11,032 bases of DNA from Planctomycetaceae bacterium (GTDB taxonomy: Bacteria; Planctomycetota; Planctomycetia; Pirellulales; Thermoguttaceae): contig JAITKS010000403.1 in the NCBI GenBank assembly GCA_031278315.1, forward strand, positions 1 through 11,032, read 5' to 3'. A model generated the notes under the pieces. It searched no databases. It was not told the DNA's origin and saw only the letters and a list, made by a program, of their open reading frames with translations. Shown here piece by piece: positions 6,186-11,032 of this stretch; positions within the stretch are counted from its first letter, which is position 1; each line of letters starts with the position of its first letter. Both the position numbers and the translations under genes were made by a program.

Positions 6186-7124
6186 CTACATATATTTTTT
6201 CAAATCTATTCCGCCGCGTAGTTCTTCTTCTAGTAGTTGGATTCGATTTTCTAGTTGTTCTATTTTTCGTTTTAAGACAGGAACGATATTTTCTTCTTCG
6301 ATAACATTTTTTTTTCGCGGAACACTCGGATAACCTAGATGTCTTGATAACGCTGAAAAAAGATATGCCGGTTCTTTGTTACGCGTTGCAAAAGCTATTC
6401 GTCCTTCACGCTCGCCGAAAAGTATGACGGCATCTGTAGAATCTGCCTCAAGTAATTCTGACAATTGCGGCGGATTGTTTACAGCATTTTCGTTACAATT
6501 ATTATCGTTACAATTATTATCATTTTGATTTTTTTGATTTTTGAAATTGTTCGTTCTTACATTTTCAAATTGATGATTTCTAAAATTTGCGTCATACATT
6601 TTGTAATATTCACTGCGATAGAAAATCATGTCCGCAAGAGGTACAAATCCGATTTGACGTTGTAAAATTATTAACCATTTTTTCCAATCTGAGTTATAAA
6701 AATCGTCTTTGATTAGCATATCTAATCCGCGAATATATCCGAGCCGGTTTCGGCAAATAGTTTCAAATTGATATAAAAAAACGCCCTGCGCAGAAGGATT
6801 ATCACACCGATACTTGGCTTCTTTGGCGAGAATTTGAAGCGCAGTTTTGAAATCGAGTTTTCCGTCTTCGCGTTCACTCTCTTCTATTATAAATATTTGA
6901 AACGGCGAAAAATAATGAGTAAGCCTAGACATCGAACTCGCTAACATACCTGTATATTTTATGTCAATCCTCATGAAATCGACCGCTTTGTAAAGTAATG
7001 CGGTTGCCAATAATTCGCCGCGTATAGAATGTAAAAACTCTTGCGCCGGTATTCCGTCGTTAATCGCTTCGATAAAAGATTCAAAAAAGAACGCCTGTTC
7101 AACATACTCTTCCGGTAATAACAT
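6186..7124 (-). CDS. Conserved hypothetical protein, probably planctomycete-specific
   Basis: A 312-residue protein of unknown function. Residues 1-178 are a mostly helical, probably globular region (LLPEEYVEQAFFF, IRGELLATALLY, MSRLTHYFSPFQ, CRNRLGYIRGL) resembling, from memory, proteins conserved across planctomycetes. There is no signal peptide or convincing membrane helix, so it is probably cytoplasmic. Residues 178-217 are an asparagine-rich linker containing a duplicated five-residue unit (NDNNC twice, 201-210). Residues 228-270 form a second small region (AVILFGEREGRIAFATRNKEPAYLF). Residues 275-304 are a predicted coiled coil (VPVLKRKIEQLENRIQLLEEEL), which suggests oligomerisation or partner binding. 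The start is supported by GGAG eight bases upstream. It lies between the AIM24 gene and the fusion gene on the same strand, 199 bases after the latter. Confidence 0.8.
   Translation of the reverse strand: MLLPEEYVEQAFFFESFIEAINDGIPAQEFLHSIRGELLATALLYKAVDFMRIDIKYTGMLASSMSRLTHYFSPFQIFIIEESEREDGKLDFKTALQILAKEAKYRCDNPSAQGVFLYQFETICRNRLGYIRGLDMLIKDDFYNSDWKKWLIILQRQIGFVPLADMIFYRSEYYKMYDANFRNHQFENVRTNNFKNQKNQNDNNCNDNNCNENAVNNPPQLSELLEADSTDAVILFGEREGRIAFATRNKEPAYLFSALSRHLGYPSVPRKKNVIEEENIVPVLKRKIEQLENRIQLLEEELRGGIDLKKYM
6491..6520 (-). repeat. In-frame 15-base tandem duplication
   Basis: Two perfect copies of CGTTACAATTATTAT (plus strand) encode the repeated NDNNC segment of the 312-residue protein. 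The 15-base unit preserves the frame. Confidence 0.85.
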
Positions 7125-7168
7125 TGATTATGCTCCAATATTTTCTATTATTAGGAATTTCTAAAAAC

Positions 7169-7187
7169 GTAATATAGTCAGTGGAAT
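7169..7187 (+). repeat. 18-base intergenic element, copy 11
   Basis: GTAATATAGTCAGTGGAAT is the consensus with one inserted base. It starts 45 bases before the ATG of the 312-residue gene, with its GTAAT end facing that gene, and forms an inverted pair with the copy at 7283-7301. Confidence 0.75.
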
Positions 7188-7234
7188 TTCCCAATGGCGG
7201 CAAATTCATATTTCATCAATCTCATTTTCATTGT

Positions 7235-7264
7235 CAAATTTATAATCCGCAAATTTATAATCCG
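7235..7264 (+). repeat. 15-base tandem duplication
   Basis: CAAATTTATAATCCG occurs twice head to tail, followed by a partial third unit (CAAA). It lies in the spacer between the fusion gene and the 312-residue gene, inside the 7169-7301 inverted pair. Confidence 0.8.
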
Positions 7265-7282
7265 CAAAGTTGAAAAACGAAA

Positions 7283-7301
7283 ATTCCTCTGAATGTATTA
7301 C
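7283..7301 (-). repeat. 18-base intergenic element, copy 12 (diverged)
   Basis: ATTCCTCTGAATGTATTAC keeps the ends of the reverse consensus with changes in the middle. It lies 22 bases beyond the fusion-gene stop, with its GTAAT end facing that gene. Confidence 0.6.
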
Positions 7302-7305
7302 GATT

Positions 7306-7333
7306 CTTTTTATTCTTGACTTTTTATTCTTGA
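7306..7333 (+). repeat. 14-base tandem duplication across the fusion-gene stop codon
   Basis: CTTTTTATTCTTGA occurs twice head to tail. The second copy (7320-7333) contains the TAA stop of the 1149-residue protein and its last residues; the first lies just downstream. A slippage event therefore touched the exact 3' end of the gene. Confidence 0.8.
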
Positions 7334-10300
7334 TCTAATTGTAGGAAGTCGTCCTCATCAATTTTTCCGTAATCTTTAGTATAAAACCATCCGTTTTTTA
7401 AGGCTGCCGAATCATTGTATTCATTGTATTCTTCATTGTATTCTTTCGTAATATTCGGCGATTTTATAACAATAATTCCGGTCTCATTGATTTTTGTGTT
7501 TTCACCTGTTTTAGGATTTATCGTTTTAATTACAGTGCCGACAATAGGACGTCCAACCGAATTTTCTTTGTTGTAAATATGAAAATCGTCAATTTTACGG
7601 CATTCCGGTACATTTAACGTTACAAATAAAACTAACTCTGATTTGAAATATCCAACAGCCGGACGTATTCCATATTTGTTTTCCCATTTATTCAAAATAT
7701 CATTTACAATTTTGTTGTTTTCATTATTTTCAATTCCGCAAATTACGGTTCTCAAAAGTGAAAAATCAAAACCTGCGTCAAGTAAATTTTTTTCTGAAAC
7801 CAATTTGTCAATTTCTACAAAATCTGCTGTTAAAAATGTAACATCACTCGGCAGCAAGCGTCTCATGCAATTGCAAAATTTAGCATGAAATAATTTACGT
7901 TCTTGAATATTATTTTGAATTGTCTTATTACTTATTTCGTCCGGCAGATTTTTTGTAACAGAAATTAAATTGCCGTTTCCGCATAACAAACACGCACCGC
8001 CTGAAAAAAAAGTTGTCCAAAAAACACCCGAATAACCCATCGATTGCGAAAATTGACCGGAACCGAAAATGACATCTTTATCGTTCAATCTTACAGCGTC
8101 AACGAATCCGCGTATTGATTCTGTTAAATTACTATTCGTCAACGTTATACCGACAGGCAAATTGCCGGTATGAATATTTTCATTTGTATTAATATTTGTA
8201 TTAATATTAGTATTAGTTTTGTGTTTGTGAATTATCGTTACGATATCTTCATAACGCTGCGGACTTAATAATCCTAATCTCAAATCAAGAATTTTTTGCG
8301 GACAAATCATTGCTGCAAATCTTGCTGATAACTTGTTAAATAAAGTTGCTTTTTCAAAAATGTCTTCGGCAAAAATTATTTCCGCTTCAATTTTATCGTT
8401 GATATTTTTGAAAGAATTCTCGAAATTTCGGCTCATTATAACGTGTTTAATTTTTTCGTTACGAATAATAGAGTTGAGAGTTTGAATATCATATTGACAA
8501 TCAATATTTACAGCGGTACGGCGATCAAGAGTAACAGCAGCATTGACAATCGCGGCAATGATTGACGCCGGCATAAGTATTCCTATATTATTTTCTTTTT
8601 GCCGAATTTCTAATAAATTTGAGTTTAACAATTTTCTTAACGTCAATGCAAGTTCAAGAAATTTTCCGCCTGTGATTGCGTAACCGCCGTTTTCTATTTC
8701 AGCGAATAGTGCGGCAGATTTTCGATTCTTGCAAGTTTTAATTAACGCTCTCGCTGGAATCGGATGCCGCTTGAGAGTAATATCGTGACAAACTTCCGTA
8801 CCGATTTCCTGCACGGCAAGTTGTATTTGTAACGAATTTTCTGGATTGTAAATTGGTTTACCGAATGCAATTACGACTCCTGTCGGCAAAATTTTCGGTG
8901 CGAATTTTATCTTGTCGCCGAATTTATAACTAAACATACTGCCGAATAATCCATGAATATAAACCGGTACAACAGGAGCATTAGGATCACTTTTCAAGAT
9001 AGTCAAAAAACCGGATTCAAATTGACGCATTTGACTGTTTCGTGTAATTCCGCCTTCGGGAAAAATGCCGATAACATCGCCGTTACGTAAACCTTCACGT
9101 GCTGTTTTAATTGCAATCACAGCTTTCTTTCCCGGTAATAATTTGATCAATTTCGTTTCCCGAACAAGCGGTTCAAACCACTTTGGAATCATCGGCTCAA
9201 AAGCAAGAAACCTAATATTTCGCGGAAAAATCGCTGTGATCAACATTCCGTCTAATAAACTAATATGATTCGACACAATAATAAAACCGCCGCTCTCTGG
9301 AATATTATCAAGCCCGATAATCTTGGGACGATAAAGAAAAATTAAAATCAAACGTACCGCATTCGTAACAAAACTTGTCCAAAAATAATATAACAAAACA
9401 GCACCAACTAACACTGTAAATAATCCTATACTCATCCAAATTAACAAACTTGGATCATAACCGCAAATTCCTGCTTTGTTGATTGAATTGAACAATATAA
9501 CGCCGCCCATTCCGCCAATTAGAAAAATTATCATTGTCGAAAACGACAAGAAATTGTACGCCGCAATCATACGGCCTCGTTTCTCTTCGGGACTGTTTCT
9601 CTGAATAAATGCGACGAGCGGAACGTCATAGAATCCTGCAAATAGACCCGTCATTAACATCATTACAGCTGCGAAAATATACGGATAATCCAGCGGATTC
9701 CCCATCCCGCTGCCGATAATGTGTTGATATGCCGGAGTTAGTCCGAGAGTAAAAATCATTATACCCATTCCGATTGCGCCTAGCGGAACAAATCCAAGTT
9801 CAATTTTTTTACCGGAAAGAAACCCGCAAGCTAATGCACCTATTCCAATTCCGATAGATAAAATTGCAATCAAAATAGTAACATATTGCTGCTGGACTTT
9901 AAGATATTCCGTTGCGAATTTATCGATATTGTTTGTTGCCAGAGCTGCAAGTCCCCAGAAAAAAGCACTTGCAATTGCGATACAAAATAATTTTTTGTAC
10001 GAAAAAAGAGCAGCAAGGTCTCGGCAAGTTTGAATAATCGGATTACGCGGGAATTTAGATTCTGGAGCAGCTGCATTTAATCGCGGAATAAACAAACTCG
10101 CAATTAGTCCGATTAAGGCAATTCCGAGCAGTACGATTGCAGTAATCCAAATATTTTCGCTGCCGGGTATTCCTGTTACTTGAATATTTGTTATGCCGTC
10201 AATTTTTTGTTCTTGAAAATTTGTTGTCCAGAAATACACGTAACTGCCTACGACTTGTCCCAGCACGCATGCAATCATCGTAAGCATTGCAACATAACCA

Positions 10301-10773
10301 TTCGCAGCAGACAATTGAGTTTCAGGAACAATATCAGGAATAACACTGTATTTCGACGGACTAAAAAAAGCTGATTGAGAACCAAGAAAAAAAAGTATCA
10401 CAAGAAGAAAAATTATCTTGGGCGGAATATTATTAGCCGTATAATTATCGGCAGAGGGGCCGAATGTAATAATATAAACCGCAAAGAAAAGAAGAATAAA
10501 CTCTATGATTTTGCACCATATCATTACTTTCCGTCTGCTGAAATGATCTGTAACGTAACCTGCGATTGATGTCCAAATCAAAAAAGGAATGAGTAAAAAT
10601 ATACCGCCGACTAGCCGGATTATATCGTTGTCGGCGTAACATTTACCGATAGGCACAATTAACCATCGAAAGGCATTGTCGTTAAATGCTACCGTAAATT
10701 GTGTAATAAGCAGAGCAATAAATCCCTTGTTAAAAAGAGAATGAGGTTTCTGGTTTGATGTAGATTCGTTCAT
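7324..10773 (-). CDS. LplT-PlsC-acyl-ACP synthetase fusion; synthetase domain degenerate
   Basis: A 1149-residue inner-membrane protein fusing E. coli LplT-like and Aas-like parts. Residues 15-475 are a 12-helix-type MFS transporter with the LplT-like FNDNAFRW near residue 30, expected to flip lysophospholipids inward. Residues 485-650 are a PlsC acyltransferase: NHISLLD with His503 and Asp508 (HX4D), FPEGGITR (571-578) and VVPVYIHG (601-608), which would re-acylate lysolipid. Residues 690-1149 match the acyl-ACP synthetase (ANL) fold but look inactive. The Gly-rich P-loop is replaced by a Thr/Asn repeat (853-866), GYGxTE has become GYFKSE (1041-1046), TGD has become TKD (1132-1134), and the protein ends after KIDEDDFLQLDQE, so the C-terminal subdomain with the catalytic lysine, about 100 residues, is absent. 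No remnant of it is readable downstream. The transporter and acyltransferase look intact. No clear Shine-Dalgarno precedes the ATG. Confidence 0.9.
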   Translation of the reverse strand: MNESTSNQKPHSLFNKGFIALLITQFTVAFNDNAFRWLIVPIGKCYADNDIIRLVGGIFLLIPFLIWTSIAGYVTDHFSRRKVMIWCKIIEFILLFFAVYIITFGPSADNYTANNIPPKIIFLLVILFFLGSQSAFFSPSKYSVIPDIVPETQLSAANGYVAMLTMIACVLGQVVGSYVYFWTTNFQEQKIDGITNIQVTGIPGSENIWITAIVLLGIALIGLIASLFIPRLNAAAPESKFPRNPIIQTCRDLAALFSYKKLFCIAIASAFFWGLAALATNNIDKFATEYLKVQQQYVTILIAILSIGIGIGALACGFLSGKKIELGFVPLGAIGMGIMIFTLGLTPAYQHIIGSGMGNPLDYPYIFAAVMMLMTGLFAGFYDVPLVAFIQRNSPEEKRGRMIAAYNFLSFSTMIIFLIGGMGGVILFNSINKAGICGYDPSLLIWMSIGLFTVLVGAVLLYYFWTSFVTNAVRLILIFLYRPKIIGLDNIPESGGFIIVSNHISLLDGMLITAIFPRNIRFLAFEPMIPKWFEPLVRETKLIKLLPGKKAVIAIKTAREGLRNGDVIGIFPEGGITRNSQMRQFESGFLTILKSDPNAPVVPVYIHGLFGSMFSYKFGDKIKFAPKILPTGVVIAFGKPIYNPENSLQIQLAVQEIGTEVCHDITLKRHPIPARALIKTCKNRKSAALFAEIENGGYAITGGKFLELALTLRKLLNSNLLEIRQKENNIGILMPASIIAAIVNAAVTLDRRTAVNIDCQYDIQTLNSIIRNEKIKHVIMSRNFENSFKNINDKIEAEIIFAEDIFEKATLFNKLSARFAAMICPQKILDLRLGLLSPQRYEDIVTIIHKHKTNTNINTNINTNENIHTGNLPVGITLTNSNLTESIRGFVDAVRLNDKDVIFGSGQFSQSMGYSGVFWTTFFSGGACLLCGNGNLISVTKNLPDEISNKTIQNNIQERKLFHAKFCNCMRRLLPSDVTFLTADFVEIDKLVSEKNLLDAGFDFSLLRTVICGIENNENNKIVNDILNKWENKYGIRPAVGYFKSELVLFVTLNVPECRKIDDFHIYNKENSVGRPIVGTVIKTINPKTGENTKINETGIIVIKSPNITKEYNEEYNEYNDSAALKNGWFYTKDYGKIDEDDFLQLDQE
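7413..7442 (-). repeat. In-frame 9-base repeat in the synthetase domain
   Basis: CATTGTATT occurs at 7413, 7422 and 7434, the third after a three-base interruption. It encodes a Glu-Tyr-Asn-rich segment at residues 1111-1120 of the fusion protein. Unit and interruption both keep the frame. Confidence 0.8.
8176..8217 (-). repeat. Thr/Asn hexamer tract at the P-loop position
   Basis: In coding direction, ACTAAT units change into a 12-base unit ATTAATACAAAT repeated twice, encoding alternating Thr/Ile and Asn at residues 853-866. It follows EDIVTII, where ANL enzymes normally continue into the Ser/Thr/Gly-rich nucleotide loop, and precedes HTGNLPVGI, which aligns with the end of that loop. Confidence 0.8.
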
Positions 10774-10782
10774 AAAATTTTT

Positions 10783-10820
10783 GTAATTTTTTGTAATTTT
10801 GTAATTTGGTAATTTGTAAT
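10783..10820. repeat. GTAATTT-rich tract upstream of the fusion gene
   Basis: GTAAT occurs at 10783, 10793, 10801, 10809 and 10816, spaced 7-10 bases apart, immediately before the ATG of the fusion gene (minus strand) and running into an 18-base element. It may be eroded element ends or slippage; no ribosome binding site is visible. Confidence 0.5.
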
Positions 10821-10833
10821 ATTTCGGCGGAAT
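10816..10833 (+). repeat. 18-base intergenic element, copy 13 (diverged)
   Basis: GTAATATTTCGGCGGAAT has three differences from the consensus. Its GTAAT end faces the fusion gene, 42 bases before the ATG. Confidence 0.6.
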
Positions 10834-10898
10834 TTTTGGTTAAGGTTAAAATCGTGTTGCCGCAAAAAAAGAGCAACGCAATTTCAATAACAAATTTC

Positions 10899-11032
10899 GT
10901 AATATATCAGTGGAATAATTGTTTTTCAAATTTTTTGTAATTTTTAAACACGAAATACACGAAAAAGAGCTAACTATCAAGAAGTCCCGCTAGGGACTAT
11001 TCACCAAAAAACTTTATTAACCGTATGCTTTA
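10899..11032 (-). repeat. Right arm of the window-spanning inverted repeat
   Basis: Reverse complement of 9-132. It begins with an exact 18-base element (10899-10916), then runs through the A-rich CACGAAATACACGAAA module, CTAACTATC, the hairpin AGTCCC-GCTA-GGGACT (10983-10998) and TTATTAACCGTATGC. Identity runs to the last base of the window, so the repeat probably continues beyond it. Confidence 0.85.

Noticed and set aside
158..10773. Anti-phage defence system centred on the caspase-like gene
   Set aside because: The caspase-like protein has a signal peptide, and no sensor, nucleotide cyclase, CRISPR or other effector gene accompanies it; the neighbours are housekeeping or lipid genes on the other strand.

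Overview
This is an AT-rich bacterial window with one plus-strand gene (a secreted caspase-like protein) converging on five minus-strand genes. Reading in their own direction, those five are an LplT/PlsC/acyl-ACP-synthetase fusion, a conserved protein of unknown function, an AIM24-family protein, TsaD and a ketoacyl-ACP synthase III. The source is probably a low-GC, host-associated member of the Planctomycetota (Thermoguttaceae-like). That is inference from four things: the 312-residue protein looks like a family I associate with planctomycetes; TsaD has the HLQAH form of its metal motif; a secreted caspase-like protein is present; and spacers carry CACAGAG and CACGAAATACACGAA repeats. No rRNA, tRNA, CRISPR array, transposase or phage gene was seen.

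Layout. 1-157: half of a long terminal inverted repeat, then a possible promoter and a strong ribosome binding site. 158-2485 (+): caspase-like protein. 2486-2790: repeat-filled spacer between convergent genes, with a long hairpin. 2791-3795 (-): KAS III. 3935-4966 (-): tsaD. 5215-5910 (-): AIM24 family. 6186-7124 (-): conserved unknown. 7324-10773 (-): MFS-PlsC-ANL fusion. 10774-11032: the matching half of the terminal inverted repeat. The minus-strand genes are separated by 139-275 bases, so they need not form one tight operon. Membrane-lipid functions (lysophospholipid uptake and re-acylation, KAS III) share the strand with tRNA modification (TsaD), but nothing proves a common pathway.

The most unusual layer is outside the genes. 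An 18-base element, GTAATATATCAGTGGAAT, recurs at least a dozen times and only between genes. In most spacers it forms inverted pairs whose GTAAT end faces the neighbouring gene. Different known-looking repeat modules sit between the pairs, and the two window ends carry nearly the same module in opposite orientation. This suggests a family of small non-autonomous (MITE-like) or structured-RNA elements. Inside the genes, short tandem repeats with units divisible by three have expanded in frame in three proteins. One lies where the nucleotide-binding loop of the acyl-ACP synthetase domain should be, and that domain also ends about 100 residues early, so it is probably a pseudoenzyme.
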